DNA from: Aquisalibacillus elongatus
GTDB lineage: Bacteria > Bacillota > Bacilli > Bacillales > Alkalibacillaceae
Assembly: GCF_003843875.1 (NCBI RefSeq)
Contig: NZ_RKRF01000013.1
Location: 62,001-126,000, forward strand
Length of the DNA stretch: 64,000 nucleotides
Direction of reading: 5' to 3'
In this document: positions 28,839 to 38,229 of the stretch, piece after piece
Layout: every line of letters starts with the position of its first letter
Numbering within the stretch: the first letter of the stretch is position 1
Position numbers and translations under genes: made by a program
Notes under the pieces: model-generated
Told to the model about the DNA's origin: nothing
Database searches by the model: none
What the model saw: only the letters and a program-made list of their open reading frames with translations

Positions 28839-28867
28839 ATGTTAGCATGGTATATGTAACGAGTCAA
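28839..28867 (-). promoter_or_regulatory. promoter of the met leader
   Basis: TTGACT (28867-28862), 17 bases, TAACAT (28844-28839). The transcript should start about 20 bases before the first riboswitch. Confidence 0.75.
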
Positions 28868-28895
28868 TAAAAATTTCAATAAAGGATGATTATAT

Positions 28896-29315
28896 ATGAA
28901 GGCACCTTTGTTTGAACTACCATACTTAGACAAGCCGAACGAAACTTATAATATAGAAGACTACATCGGTCAAAAAGTAATTGTCCTAACCTTTTGGGTA
29001 TCCTGGTGTCCAGATTGCGCTCGAGACCTCCCAAAGAAAGAGCAATTTTTCAAAACTTCCCATAACGATGACTTAGAAATGATCACCATCAATGTCACCG
29101 GACGTGAACATGGCGATGAGGAAGCCTTAAAATATCAAGACCAATTTTTAACACAACCTGTATTAAAAGACCGCGGTCGTGAGGTCTATGATTTGTATGA
29201 ATGTGAAGGCGTTCCAACGACCATCGTTATCAATCGCGAAGGCGAAATTATCGGCCGGTTTGGTGACCAGGCAGATTTTGTTGAAGTCATTCACACCTTA
29301 AGTGAAGTTCTGTAA
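28896..29315 (+). CDS. TlpA/ResA-type thioredoxin-fold protein, cytoplasmic
   Basis: 139 residues with the redox motif WCPDC in TFWVSWCPDCARDLPKK and the cis-Pro in GVPTTIVINREG. Unlike ResA it has no signal or anchor, so it probably works inside the cell as a thiol-disulfide oxidoreductase. AAAGGA lies about nine bases before the ATG. It is divergent from metNPQ and ends two bases before the stop of yusE, which is another thiol protein on the opposite strand. Confidence 0.82.
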   Translation: MKAPLFELPYLDKPNETYNIEDYIGQKVIVLTFWVSWCPDCARDLPKKEQFFKTSHNDDLEMITINVTGREHGDEEALKYQDQFLTQPVLKDRGREVYDLYECEGVPTTIVINREGEIIGRFGDQADFVEVIHTLSEVL

Positions 29316-29316
29316 G

Positions 29317-29628
29317 TCAGACTAAATAAGGCCCCATCTCTTTTAGCACATATGGGACCGAGTGAAACGTATACATGCGATCAACAGGCTCACCATTTTT
29401 AAATACGATTAAACAAGGAACACTTGTAATTTCGTATTGTTGCATGAGGTCTGGAGCTAATGTCGCGTTTAACTCGTAAAATTTCTTGTCTCCCATCGTC
29501 TCTTCAATATATTCAAGCATTCTACCAGCAACTTTACACGTTCCACAAAAAGGGCTGTTCACAAAGACAATGTGATAGTCCTTTTTCTTTATTAAAAATT
29601 GTGCATTTTCTCGATTGATTTCAATCAC
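29317..29628 (-). CDS. yusE: thioredoxin-like protein YusE
   Basis: 103 residues, thioredoxin fold with CGTC in NSPFCGTCKVAGRML and cis-Pro in EITSVPCLIVFKNGE. The partner is unknown. It follows yusF with its first base at that gene's last base, so the two are translationally linked. B. subtilis has the same yusE-yusF-gcvH neighbourhood. Confidence 0.88.
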   Translation of the reverse strand: MIEINRENAQFLIKKKDYHIVFVNSPFCGTCKVAGRMLEYIEETMGDKKFYELNATLAPDLMQQYEITSVPCLIVFKNGEPVDRMYTFHSVPYVLKEMGPYLV

Positions 29629-29990
29629 TACAAAAACCCTTTCAAATATTCCACTTTCACCTTCATATTGGCAGCTTGCAAAAGGGATGCTAACACATAG
29701 TCCGGTGCATCTTCAACTTCACGGTACTTTTTATCAATATAGATGTTACGAGCATGCGAAAGTTCCTGGTTCAACATTTTCCGAAGGTTGACGCCAGGTT
29801 CATCTGTATCGGTAAAAATAAATACATCTCGATCAAAAAGATTATATTCGTCAACAAAATTTTCTAACGCGTCAATGCCTAGAGTGCCAAACGTACATAA
29901 GATTTGGACATCATCGTCTTCTAATATACGTTTGATTTTAAGACGATCTTGTTTCCCCTCGACAATTAACACTTTTGACTGTTCATCCAT
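29628..29990 (-). CDS. yusF: Toprim domain protein YusF
   Basis: 120 residues. The Toprim motifs are clear: the Glu motif in VLIVEGKQDRLKIK and the DxD motif in VFIFTDTDEPGVNLRK, as in the small topoisomerase-primase domain proteins related to RNase M5. The role is unknown; a nuclease acting on RNA or DNA is the family expectation. AGGTGA favours the ATG at 29990 over 30005. Confidence 0.86.
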   Translation of the reverse strand: MDEQSKVLIVEGKQDRLKIKRILEDDDVQILCTFGTLGIDALENFVDEYNLFDRDVFIFTDTDEPGVNLRKMLNQELSHARNIYIDKKYREVEDAPDYVLASLLQAANMKVKVEYLKGFL

Positions 29991-30007
29991 ATGATCACCT
30001 ATCATAT

Positions 30008-30037
30008 AAGAAAAGCCGACCCTTATTGGATCAGCTT
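30008..30037 (-). terminator. terminator of gcvH
   Basis: AAGCCGACCC (30013-30022) and GGATCAGCTT (30028-30037) pair with two wobbles; TTTTCTTAT follows on the minus strand. Confidence 0.65.
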
Positions 30038-30046
30038 ATCTCAACA

Positions 30047-30430
30047 TTATTCAGCATCAATCATTTTTTGATATTCGTCTGCATCCATTAAGTCATCTAG
30101 TTGAGATTCGTCACTTAGTTCAACAACAACCATCCATGCTTTTTCAAATGGAGATTCGTTGACTAACTCAGGGCTATCTTCAAGCTCTTCGTTGATCTCA
30201 ACGATTTTTCCGGAAACTGGAGCATAAAGCTCAGAAACGGTTTTAACAGATTCAACGCTACCGAACGGCTCATCTAAGTCTAGTTCGTCGCCAACTTCAG
30301 GAAGTTCAACGAATACGATGTCCCCTAGTTCGTCTTGTGCGAATTCTGTAATGCCAATTCTAACTTTGTCTCCTTCGACTTTTACCCATTCGTGTTCTTT
30401 AGAATAACGATATTCTTTCGGTAAGCTCAT
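30047..30430 (-). CDS. gcvH: glycine cleavage system H protein
   Basis: 127 residues. The lipoyl-lysine is K63 in [19 protein letters not shown]. GcvH carries the aminomethyl group between the P, T and L proteins, and in Bacillus also serves as the lipoyl relay for other enzymes. The frame extends to 30484, but GGAGGG precedes the ATG at 30430, which gives the standard N-terminus [16 protein letters not shown]. Other gcv genes are not in the window, as in B. subtilis where gcvH stands apart. Confidence 0.96.
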   Translation of the reverse strand: MSLPKEYRYSKEHEWVKVEGDKVRIGITEFAQDELGDIVFVELPEVGDELDLDEPFGSVESVKTVSELYAPVSGKIVEINEELEDSPELVNESPFEKAWMVVVELSDESQLDDLMDADEYQKMIDAE

Positions 30431-30507
30431 TTTCAAACCCTCCACTATGTAATTTCTCAAATTAATCATACAACAAAACGCCACTATTTAACACAATCTT
30501 AGTTCAG

Positions 30508-30864
30508 TTATTTCCAATTTTCTTCAAACGTTTCTTCTTTGAACCCGACTGTAACCTTCTCTCCGTCTGTTGCAATTGGTCGTTTAATTAACATACCATC
30601 AGAAGCTAAAAGTTTTGTCATCTCATCTTCAGACATATCCTTTAATTTGTCTTTTAGCCCAAGCTCTCTGTACTTTTTCCCTGATGTATTAAAAAACTTT
30701 TTAGCTGGCAGGTCACTTTTTTGAATAAAAGATTTTAGCTCATCTTGTGACGGAGGATGTTCAACGATATGTATGGAATCATACTCAACGTCGTTTTCAT
30801 CTAACCATTTTAACGCCTTACGACAAGTTCCACATTTCGGGTATTGGTAAACTGTTAAAACCAT
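30508..30864 (-). CDS. yusI: ArsC/Spx-family protein YusI
   Basis: 118 residues with the N-terminal CGTC of YQYPKCGTCRKALKWL and the family block GMLIKRPIATDGEKVTVGF. The fold is shared by arsenate reductases and Spx-type regulators; the Arg-Pro pair (KRPI) is typical. YusI is the B. subtilis neighbour of gcvH and fadE. Reductase versus regulator cannot be decided from sequence. Confidence 0.85.
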   Translation of the reverse strand: MVLTVYQYPKCGTCRKALKWLDENDVEYDSIHIVEHPPSQDELKSFIQKSDLPAKKFFNTSGKKYRELGLKDKLKDMSEDEMTKLLASDGMLIKRPIATDGEKVTVGFKEETFEENWK

Positions 30865-30947
30865 TTGAGCACCTCCTTAAAGGTATGATAACACAAAAAA
30901 ATAAAATAAGGTTGAGAGAAAAGTTATTAGCTGATCGGCACTTAGAG

Positions 30948-31073
30948 GTATCGGCAGGTTTTGATGGTTTACCAGCAGGTTTTCGAAGTGTACGCGCAGG
31001 TTTTTGGATTTTATCCGCAGGTTTTTGAAATTTACCTGCAGTTTTTTTCGATTTACCGGCAGGTTTGCTAAAA
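30948..31073 (+). repeat. 21-bp tandem array TTTAYCCGCAGGTTT, 6 copies
   Basis: The word starts at 30948, 30969, 30990, 31011, 31032 and 31053: exactly 21 bases each time, always the same strand. The word is the same family as the array at 7558-7700 (TTTATCCGCAGG, TTTACCTGCAG). It lies just past the fadE terminator. The minus strand again keeps an open frame of seven-residue repeats (NLPVNRK, NLRIKSK). Confidence 0.92.
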
Positions 31074-31080
31074 TCAATAC

Positions 31081-31116
31081 AAAAAAACAGCTGGTGCGGT
31101 ACTGCACCAGCTGTTT
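31081..31116 (-). terminator. terminator of the fad operon
   Basis: AAACAGCTGGTGC (31085-31097) and GCACCAGCTGTTT (31104-31116) form a perfect 13-bp stem with TTTTTTT on the minus strand. Confidence 0.9.
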
Positions 31117-31122
31117 TCCTAA

Positions 31123-32907
31123 TTAAACCACATATTTTTCAGCATCGATGATCGTTGCTGCGATTTCACGTTTCTTCTCAATCACGTTGATTGGGTCGTG
31201 ACGAGTTAGCTTGCGAAGGGCACCTAGCATCATGCGTAGGCTATCGCCTTCGTCACTTGCGATTAATGTTTCTTTCGCGTGTGCGTCAATACGGTTGAAG
31301 GCTTCTTGTACGTAAACTTGCGTGTAAAGAAGTTTTTGCTGGCTCTTGTCAACGCCGACACTGTCGAATGACTTTTGCGTACGTAAAATAGCTGATTCCA
31401 TATTATAGATTTCAGCTGCAATGTCCGCAATGTTAACAAGTAGCTCTTGTTCTTGTTCTAATTTTTCTCCGTACTTCTGTGCGGCAAGACCTGCAACAAG
31501 TAAGCCAATTTTCTTCGCGTTCTTAAGCAAGTAGAATTCTTGCTCTAGTGGTTCATCGCCTACTGGTTCAGGCATGAATGTCATCAATTCTTCCTGTAAG
31601 CCTTGAGCTTTTTGTAATAATGGAAGTTCGCCTTTCATGGCTTTCTTCATGAATGTTCCAGGAACGATCATACGGTTGATTTCGTTTGTACCTTCGAAAA
31701 TACGGTTGATACGAGAGTCACGGTACATGCGCTCAACTTCATACTCTTGCATGAAACCATAACCACCATGGATTTGAACCGCTTCGTCAGCAGCAAAGTC
31801 TAGTAATTCTGTTGCCATATATTTGTTCATTGAGCACTCAATGGCATATTCAGCAATACTTTTTGCAACTTCATTACCTTCGTTTTGTTGTTCTTTCGTT
31901 AGTCCGCCTAAGCGTTGTTCAAACAATCCAACCGTACGGTAAACGGCACTTTCGTTTGCGTAAGTGTTCGCTGCAACGCTAGCAATTTTTTCTTGAATTA
32001 AGCGGAACTGTGAAATTGGTGTGTCAAATTGCTTACGTTCATTGGCGTATTGTGTTGCTACTTCGACTGCGCGTTTTGCACCACCAACGCCACCGATTGC
32101 AAGCTTATAACGGCCTACGTTTAAAATGTTAAACGCGATTACGTGGCCACGGCCGATTTCACCTAGTACGTTTTCAACTGGCACTTCAGCGTCTTCTAAA
32201 ATTAATGTACGAGTCGATGATGATTTGATCCCCATCTTCTTCTCTTCCGCACCTGTTGAAACGCCTGGGAATTCACGCTCAACAATAAAGGCTGTGAATT
32301 TGTCGCCATCAACTTTCGCATAAACAACGAATACATCAGCAAATGCTGAGTTCGTAATCCATTGTTTTTCACCGTTTAAAACATAGTGTGTGCCAGATTC
32401 GTTTAGCTTAGCAGTTGTTTTCGCACCTAATGCGTCCGAACCAGAACCAGGCTCCGTTAGGGCGTATGCTGCAAGCTTTTCACCTGTTGCTAATGCTGGT
32501 AGATATTTTTGCTTCTGTTCTTCATTACCGAAAAATACAATCGGTAGTGAACCGATCCCCACGTGTGCACCGTGAGAAATTGAGAAACCACCTGCTAGAG
32601 ACATTTTCTCTGTAATAAGTGATGATGCAATCTTATCAAGTTCAAGACCACCATACTCTTCTGGTACGTCAGCACCTAATAAACCAAGTTCACCTGCTGT
32701 TTTTAAGAGTTCCACCGATTTGTCAAACTCATGATTCTCTAGGTTATCGATGACTGGCCATACTTCGTTTTTAACATATTCTTCAGTCGTTTTAGCAATC
32801 ATTTTATGCTCTTCAGTAAAATCTTCTGGCGTTAAAATGTCCTCAGCTTGAACATCTTCAACTAAAAATCCGCCACCTTTAAACACTTTTTCAGTCGTTT
32901 CACCCAT
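31123..32907 (-). CDS. fadE: acyl-CoA dehydrogenase FadE
   Basis: 594 residues. Acyl-CoA dehydrogenase core with [20 protein letters not shown] and the catalytic-region block [21 protein letters not shown], plus the C-terminal helical extension that distinguishes the long B. subtilis FadE. It catalyses the first oxidation step of fatty-acid beta-oxidation with FAD. It is the last gene of fadN-fadA-fadE, 21 bases after fadA. Confidence 0.95.
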   Translation of the reverse strand: MGETTEKVFKGGGFLVEDVQAEDILTPEDFTEEHKMIAKTTEEYVKNEVWPVIDNLENHEFDKSVELLKTAGELGLLGADVPEEYGGLELDKIASSLITEKMSLAGGFSISHGAHVGIGSLPIVFFGNEEQKQKYLPALATGEKLAAYALTEPGSGSDALGAKTTAKLNESGTHYVLNGEKQWITNSAFADVFVVYAKVDGDKFTAFIVEREFPGVSTGAEEKKMGIKSSSTRTLILEDAEVPVENVLGEIGRGHVIAFNILNVGRYKLAIGGVGGAKRAVEVATQYANERKQFDTPISQFRLIQEKIASVAANTYANESAVYRTVGLFEQRLGGLTKEQQNEGNEVAKSIAEYAIECSMNKYMATELLDFAADEAVQIHGGYGFMQEYEVERMYRDSRINRIFEGTNEINRMIVPGTFMKKAMKGELPLLQKAQGLQEELMTFMPEPVGDEPLEQEFYLLKNAKKIGLLVAGLAAQKYGEKLEQEQELLVNIADIAAEIYNMESAILRTQKSFDSVGVDKSQQKLLYTQVYVQEAFNRIDAHAKETLIASDEGDSLRMMLGALRKLTRHDPINVIEKKREIAATIIDAEKYVV

Positions 32908-32928
32908 TTTAAAATCCCCCTTATGGTT

Positions 32929-34104
32929 TTAAATTAATTCAAATACGCCTGCAGCGCCCATGCCGCCGCCAATACACATCGTTACTACACCGTATTTCAC
33001 ATCACGGCGCTTCATTTCATGGATTAATGAAAGAGTTAGCTTCGTACCTGTGCAACCTAGTGGGTGCCCAAGTGCGATCGCACCACCGTTTACGTTCACG
33101 ATGTCTTCGTTTAATCCAAGTTCACGAATAACTTGTAGTGACTGTGAAGCAAACGCTTCGTTTAATTCAAATAAACCAATATCATCAAGCTCTAATCCTG
33201 CCTGTTTTACCGCTTTCGGAATTGCTTTAACAGGGCCTACACCCATGATTTCTGGTTCAACACCCGCCACTGTAAATGAACGGAATTTAACTAGAGGCGT
33301 TAAGCCTTCCTGCTCCGCTTTTTCGCGGTCCATGACAAGAACTGATGCAGCACCGTCACTCATTTGTGATGAGTTACCAGCCGTAACACTTCCTTGAACA
33401 TTAAAAGCAGGTTTTAGTTTTCCTAAAACGTCTTTTGTCGTGCCTTTACGAACGCCCTCATCACGCTCAAGTGTGACAGTTGTTTCTTTCACTTTGTTAT
33501 CTGGACCGACTTCGCGTTGAGTCACTTCAACTGGTACGATCTCATCGTCAAACTTTCCTTCTTCTAATGCTTTTGCTGCACGCTCATGACTGCGTACGGC
33601 AAATTCATCTTGATCATCACGAGAAATGCCAAAACGTTGAGCTACTTCTTCTGCTGTATGACCCATAGACATGTAGTAGCCAGGTGCATTCTCGACTAAT
33701 TCAAGGTTAGGCTTAATGACATGGCCTCCCATCGGTATGAGACTCATCGATTCCGCACCACCAGCGATGATGGCGTCACTTCCGCCAACCATAATACGTT
33801 CAGCTGCATACGCAATACTTTGTAAACCGGATGAGCAGTAACGGTTGATTGTAATACCTGGCACTTCGTTCGGAAGTCCCGATAAACCTGCGATATTACG
33901 TGCCATGTTCATGCCCTGCTCAGCTTCTGGCATCGCACAACCCATGATAACGTCATCAATTGGGCCGTCATAATTGTTCGCGCGTTTAAGCGTTTCTTTA
34001 ATCGTTAAAGCTGCTAAGTCATCTGGACGACTATTCGCAAGCGTTCCTTTTTTCGCTTTTCCTACAGGTGTACGTGCACCTGATACAATAACTGCTTCTC
34101 TCAC
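32929..34104 (-). CDS. fadA: acetyl-CoA acyltransferase (thiolase) FadA
   Basis: 391 residues. Thiolase catalytic residues: Cys in INRYCSSGLQSIAYAA, His in GGAIALGHPLGCTGTKL and Cys in VTMCIGGGMGAAGVF. It cleaves 3-ketoacyl-CoA with CoA. It lies between fadN and fadE in one operon, on a transcript preceded by a FadR operator. Confidence 0.96.
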   Translation of the reverse strand: MREAVIVSGARTPVGKAKKGTLANSRPDDLAALTIKETLKRANNYDGPIDDVIMGCAMPEAEQGMNMARNIAGLSGLPNEVPGITINRYCSSGLQSIAYAAERIMVGGSDAIIAGGAESMSLIPMGGHVIKPNLELVENAPGYYMSMGHTAEEVAQRFGISRDDQDEFAVRSHERAAKALEEGKFDDEIVPVEVTQREVGPDNKVKETTVTLERDEGVRKGTTKDVLGKLKPAFNVQGSVTAGNSSQMSDGAASVLVMDREKAEQEGLTPLVKFRSFTVAGVEPEIMGVGPVKAIPKAVKQAGLELDDIGLFELNEAFASQSLQVIRELGLNEDIVNVNGGAIALGHPLGCTGTKLTLSLIHEMKRRDVKYGVVTMCIGGGMGAAGVFELI

Positions 34105-34137
34105 AACTTTTCCCCCTCTTCTATTTGGAGTGATCGT

Positions 34138-36540
34138 TTAGTTACGTAGTGGTTTACCTTTCATTAACATGTGTTGCATTCTTTGCTGTGTCTTCGCCTC
34201 ACCAATCAAGCTTAAGAAAGCTTCACGTTCTAAATCTAGTAAGTAATCTTCATCAACTAATGTTCCGTAGTTCAAGCGTCCACCAGCTAATACAAATGCT
34301 AGTTTTTCAGCGATCTTAAGGTCATGCTCAGATGCATAGCCGCTATTCGCTAACCCTTTAGCACCTAATAGCATCGTCGCGTAACCTGCTTCACCTACAA
34401 CAGGTACCTTCTCACGCTTACGCGGCGTGAAACCGGCATCAGATAGACTGATCACTTTTTGCTTCGCATCATAGATTAAATGGTCGCCATTGACACTAAT
34501 TGAGTCGACTTCAGCATCTAAAATACCGTTTTCAACCGCTTCTGCAGCTGACGTCGAAACTTTAGCCATCGCAACCTTTTCAAACACATCATTTGTAACT
34601 TTTTGTAAGTCGAAATCAACGCCTTCTGGTAGTCCTCTTAACTGCTTAAGGTAAAATTCTTTATTACCTCCGCCGCCAGGGATTAGACCAACACCGAATT
34701 CGACTAAGCCCATGTAAGACTCTTGTGAAGCCTGAATGCTATGAGCTGGCAAGCAAACTTCTGTTCCGCCACCTAGCGTCATGCCAAATGGTGCTGCAAC
34801 AACTGGTTTTTCATTATACTTAATATTCATCATTGCTTGTTGGAACTGCTTAACAACTAAGTTTAACTCAGGGAAGTTAAAGTCCTGTGCTTCCATAAGC
34901 ATCATGCCAAGATTAGCCCCAACACAGAAGTTATTACCTTGGTTACCAATCACAAGCCCTTTGTAGTTTTTATTTACTTCTTCAAGTGACTGGTTAATCA
35001 TTTGAATGGTATCAAGTCCGATGGCATTACTTTGTGAATGGAACTCTAGTAACGCCACATCGTCACCTAAATCTATTAAGCTAGCACCACTATTTTTCTT
35101 AATGACACCGTGTGCTTGCTTATGAAGTTTTAAGTTAATCTCTTTCGGGTTAACTTGCTTCTCGACGTATTCACCGTTTTGATAGAAATAAACTTTACCA
35201 TTTTCCGTTTTGTAGAACGATTCAAAGCCTTTATCTAGCATTTCTTGAACCCAAGCTGGAACTTGAGTGCCTTCTTCTTTCATACGTTCTACAGATGATT
35301 GAACGCCAATCGCGTCCCACATCTCAAAAGGTCCTAACTCCCAGCCGAAGCCCCATTTCATCGCTTCGTCAATCGCATTAATATCATCAGCAATTTCGCC
35401 GAGTAAGTTAGCTGAGTAAACGAGTGTAGGCTTAGTAATATTCCAGATCAGGTCACCCGCACGGTCGCCTTTAGCGTTTACTAACGCTTTTAGCTTACGC
35501 TTAGGGCCTTTCTCCTGCTTAGCCATACCCGATGCATTTGTTTTAAGCTTTTTACGCTCTTCATATTCCATCGTTTCAGGATTTAGTTCATAGATGACAC
35601 TGCCATCTTTACCCTTTTTCTTAAGGAAAAAGCCTTGACCAGCCTTCGCACCAACCCAGCCTTTTTCGTTCATATCTTTCATGAAGTCTGGAACAACGAA
35701 TGCTTCTTTTTCTTCCCCTTCGACGTTGTCATAAACGTTTTTAGCTACATGAATAAATGTATCTAAACCAACGACATCTAATGTACGGAATGTCGCACTC
35801 TTCGGACGTCCAATCATTGGACCTGTCACTGAGTCTACTTCACCGATACTATAGCCGCCGTTTAACATTTCTTTTACAGTTACTAATAAACCATATGTTC
35901 CTATGCGGTTTGCTATGAAGTTTGGCGTGTCTTTTCCTTCAACGACACCTTTACCTAATACGTCTTCACCAAAAGTCTTCATGAAATTTAAGATATCAGG
36001 ATCTGTTTCTTTATTAGGGATGACTTCTAGTAACTTTAAGTAACGCGGTGGGTTGAAAAAGTGCGTTCCTAAGAAATGCTTTTTAAAATCATCAGAACGG
36101 CCTTCTGCCATCGCATTGATTGAGATCCCGGATGTATTCGATGATACAATAGATCCGTCTTTGCGATATTTCTCAACTTGATCATAAACCTTTTTCTTAA
36201 TATCTAAATTCTCTACAACTACTTCAATCACCCAATCAACTTCAGCTAGTTGTTCCATATGATCATCAAAGTTACCGACTTCAATTAGATCTAAGCTCTT
36301 TTTACTCGTAATTGGAGATGGGTTTTGTTTCTTCAGCTTCTCCTTGTTGCTTGCAGCAATGCGATTACGAACTGCTGCATCTTCTAAAGTTAAACCCTTA
36401 TTTTCTTCCGCTTCAGTAAGCTCACGAGGTACAATATCCAACATAATTGTCGGGATGCCAACGTTAGCCAGGTGAGCAGCAATACCAGACCCCATAACGC
36501 CTGAGCCTAATACTGCAGCGCGCTTGATTTTACGGTTCAT
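34138..36540 (-). CDS. fadN: 3-hydroxyacyl-CoA dehydrogenase / enoyl-CoA hydratase FadN
   Basis: 800 residues. The N-terminal part is an NAD-dependent hydroxyacyl-CoA dehydrogenase (Rossmann start AAVLGSGVMGSGIAAHLA, then SSNTSGISI and GTHFFNPPRYLKLLEVIPN); a crotonase-type domain lies near residues 490-690 (NNFCVGANLGMM, GMTLGGGTEVCLPAHS, GVGLIPGGGGNKEF). It carries out hydration and oxidation in beta-oxidation. The frame starts at 36573, but GGGGG before the ATG at 36540 gives the standard N-terminus; the extra codons are the FadR operator. Confidence 0.95.
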   Translation of the reverse strand: MNRKIKRAAVLGSGVMGSGIAAHLANVGIPTIMLDIVPRELTEAEENKGLTLEDAAVRNRIAASNKEKLKKQNPSPITSKKSLDLIEVGNFDDHMEQLAEVDWVIEVVVENLDIKKKVYDQVEKYRKDGSIVSSNTSGISINAMAEGRSDDFKKHFLGTHFFNPPRYLKLLEVIPNKETDPDILNFMKTFGEDVLGKGVVEGKDTPNFIANRIGTYGLLVTVKEMLNGGYSIGEVDSVTGPMIGRPKSATFRTLDVVGLDTFIHVAKNVYDNVEGEEKEAFVVPDFMKDMNEKGWVGAKAGQGFFLKKKGKDGSVIYELNPETMEYEERKKLKTNASGMAKQEKGPKRKLKALVNAKGDRAGDLIWNITKPTLVYSANLLGEIADDINAIDEAMKWGFGWELGPFEMWDAIGVQSSVERMKEEGTQVPAWVQEMLDKGFESFYKTENGKVYFYQNGEYVEKQVNPKEINLKLHKQAHGVIKKNSGASLIDLGDDVALLEFHSQSNAIGLDTIQMINQSLEEVNKNYKGLVIGNQGNNFCVGANLGMMLMEAQDFNFPELNLVVKQFQQAMMNIKYNEKPVVAAPFGMTLGGGTEVCLPAHSIQASQESYMGLVEFGVGLIPGGGGNKEFYLKQLRGLPEGVDFDLQKVTNDVFEKVAMAKVSTSAAEAVENGILDAEVDSISVNGDHLIYDAKQKVISLSDAGFTPRKREKVPVVGEAGYATMLLGAKGLANSGYASEHDLKIAEKLAFVLAGGRLNYGTLVDEDYLLDLEREAFLSLIGEAKTQQRMQHMLMKGKPLRN

Positions 36541-36558
36541 GTTTCTTCCCCCTACTCT

Positions 36559-36576
36559 TGAATGAATACTCATTCA
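36559..36576. promoter_or_regulatory. FadR operator
   Basis: TGAATGAATACTCATTCA is a perfect palindrome of 7-bp arms and matches the B. subtilis FadR site TGAATGAnTAnTCATTCA. It ends 18 bases before the fadN start, so repression that is lifted by long-chain acyl-CoA is expected. Confidence 0.92.
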
Positions 36577-36583
36577 TTTTTTC

Positions 36584-36616
36584 GTAAAAAATTATTGGAT
36601 AGTCTCACTACCCAAT
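36584..36616 (-). terminator. terminator of the proline dehydrogenase gene
   Basis: ATTGGATAGT (36594-36603) and ACTACCCAAT (36607-36616) pair with one wobble; a T-rich run follows on the minus strand. It separates the gene from the fad operon. Confidence 0.65.
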
Positions 36617-36677
36617 AAAAATATTCTACTTTAACTATAAAATATTTTCTGATATTTCGCAAATAAAATTATTAAGT

Positions 36678-37595
36678 TTATTTCTTAAAAATTCCTTTTA
36701 ATACAAACCAGACATTCGCCGGCCGTTCCGCTAAACGACGCATATTGTAACCAAACCAGTCATTTCCGTATGGTACATAAACTCTCATCGTATAGCCTTC
36801 TTTAACCAATTTTTCTTGAAGTTCATTACGAATCCCGTACAGCATTTGGAATTCAAATTGATCGTTTGAAATATCATGCTCTTTAACAAATTCTTTTGTA
36901 AAATCAATCATCGTATCGTCATGAGTCGCGACTGCTGTATAATTCCCGTTTTGCAGATGAATTTTGATAATGTTTTTGAAGTTCTCATCAACATCTTTTT
37001 TATCAGGGTATGCAACCTCAGGAGATTCTTTGTAGGCGCCTTTTACTAAACGAAGGTTTGGATCATACTTGTCCAATCGCTCTAAGTCATCAACCGTACG
37101 ATATAAATAAGATTGAAGCACTGTGCCAAGCCCTTCATACTCCTGCTTCAACTCTTCAAAAATTTCAATCGTCATCTCACAACGCGCATGGTCTTCCATA
37201 TCAATTGTGACAAAAACCCCATGTTTTTGACCTGCGTCTAAGATCTTTCGCATGTTCTCCATAACAAGTTCACGCGAAATATCAAGTCCCATTGATGTCA
37301 TTTTTAGTGAAAGTTGTGACTCTAAATTTCCTTCATCTATAACACGAATCGCTTTGATACACTGTTCCGTTCTCTCACGTGCCTCTTTTTCATCGTTAAC
37401 AAATTCACCTAAATGATCCAAGGTTACAACAAGACCTTTTTTATTTAATTCACGAATGGCCTCAGCCGCTTCCTCAATCGTCTCCCCTGCTACAAATCGA
37501 GAAGCAAACATCTTAAATCCATATTTTTTAGCTATTTTAGTGAAAAATTTATTGTTAGATAGAAATAGAAAAAATTTACGCATTAACTTCTCCAT
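36678..37595 (-). CDS. proline dehydrogenase (YusM-like)
   Basis: 305 residues, the usual length for the short, single-function bacterial proline dehydrogenase. The barrel motifs LVTLDHLGEF, VTIDMEDH, LQSYLYRT, LRLVKGAYKE and the C-terminal VYVPYGNDWFGYNMRRLAERP are present. It oxidises proline to pyrroline-5-carboxylate with FAD. GGGGGAG lies before the ATG. In B. subtilis the equivalent gene yusM also lies next to fadN. Proline catabolism may matter in a cell that uses proline as an osmolyte. Confidence 0.93.
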   Translation of the reverse strand: MEKLMRKFFLFLSNNKFFTKIAKKYGFKMFASRFVAGETIEEAAEAIRELNKKGLVVTLDHLGEFVNDEKEARERTEQCIKAIRVIDEGNLESQLSLKMTSMGLDISRELVMENMRKILDAGQKHGVFVTIDMEDHARCEMTIEIFEELKQEYEGLGTVLQSYLYRTVDDLERLDKYDPNLRLVKGAYKESPEVAYPDKKDVDENFKNIIKIHLQNGNYTAVATHDDTMIDFTKEFVKEHDISNDQFEFQMLYGIRNELQEKLVKEGYTMRVYVPYGNDWFGYNMRRLAERPANVWFVLKGIFKK

Positions 37596-37710
37596 GATGA
37601 GCTCCCCCTTTTGTTCTCTCTAACATGAAACCGGTTTCCATTTTATCATTTTTTTGAGAAAAAAGATAATTAAATTTTTTAAAATCTTTCTCTCAAACAG
37701 GTCAACCCAA

Positions 37711-37767
37711 TTCGCGGAAACACCTCGCCTTCTCGCGAAAGCACCACTGCAGTTTTATTCGCGAAAA
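37711..37767 (+). repeat. short array of TTCGCGAAA words
   Basis: TCGCG cores start at 37712, 37733 and 37759: steps of 21 and 26. The words (TTCGCGGAAA, CTCGCGAAA, TTCGCGAAA) are themselves palindromic. It lies directly past the terminator of the DUF302 gene, in the same kind of place as the clear 21-bp arrays, but with only one exact step. Confidence 0.55.
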
Positions 37768-37795
37768 AAACTCCTAAGTCAGTACTTAGGAGTTT
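37764..37795 (-). terminator. terminator of the DUF302 gene
   Basis: AAACTCCTAAGT (37768-37779) and ACTTAGGAGTTT (37784-37795) pair; seven Ts follow. The stop codon TAA at 37786-37788 is inside the stem. Confidence 0.85.
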
Positions 37796-38181
37796 GTCGC
37801 TTGATCAATTGCTTGAATCATTGTTTTTTCGATATCTTCAGCGAAAGCTTTCACATCAGGATTATCAATGTTTTCCATTAATGATGTCGGTCTTGGCATA
37901 CCGATTTTAGTTGTACCATCCTGACTGAGGTACACGACGACTTTACAAGGTAAAAAGTAACTGACTTTCTCTTCCATACCTAACACTTCATAAGCGGCCT
38001 TAGGGTTACAAACCTCTAAAATTCGTATGGACTGGTTAAAATCATCAAACCCTTTATTATTTAAAGTTTCCTTCACATCAAAATCCCAAAGAACGCCGAA
38101 CTTCACTTCTTTAAGCGCAGATGAAAGTGATTCAACTGCCTCATCAACACTTTGGTTCGTGGTTACAGTATAATCAAACAT
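37786..38181 (-). CDS. DUF302 domain protein
   Basis: 131 residues, a single DUF302 domain: FGVLWDFDVKETLNNKG, then IRILEVCNPKAAYEVL and YFLPCKVVVYLSQDG. Two Cys sit in the usual family positions. DUF302 proteins are small soluble proteins of unknown function, often near sulfur, redox or metal genes; here the next gene is the divergent zinc-uptake operon. Its stop lies in the terminator. Confidence 0.82.
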   Translation of the reverse strand: MFDYTVTTNQSVDEAVESLSSALKEVKFGVLWDFDVKETLNNKGFDDFNQSIRILEVCNPKAAYEVLGMEEKVSYFLPCKVVVYLSQDGTTKIGMPRPTSLMENIDNPDVKAFAEDIEKTMIQAIDQATNS

Positions 38182-38229
38182 TTAATCCCTCCATTTTCAT
38201 GTTTTTATATAGTTTACCCATAATAATAC

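Noticed and set aside
30877-31107. Minus-strand frame with repeated NLPVNRK/NLRIKSK
   Set aside because: Starts within the fadE terminator and lies over the 21-bp array; no ribosome site.
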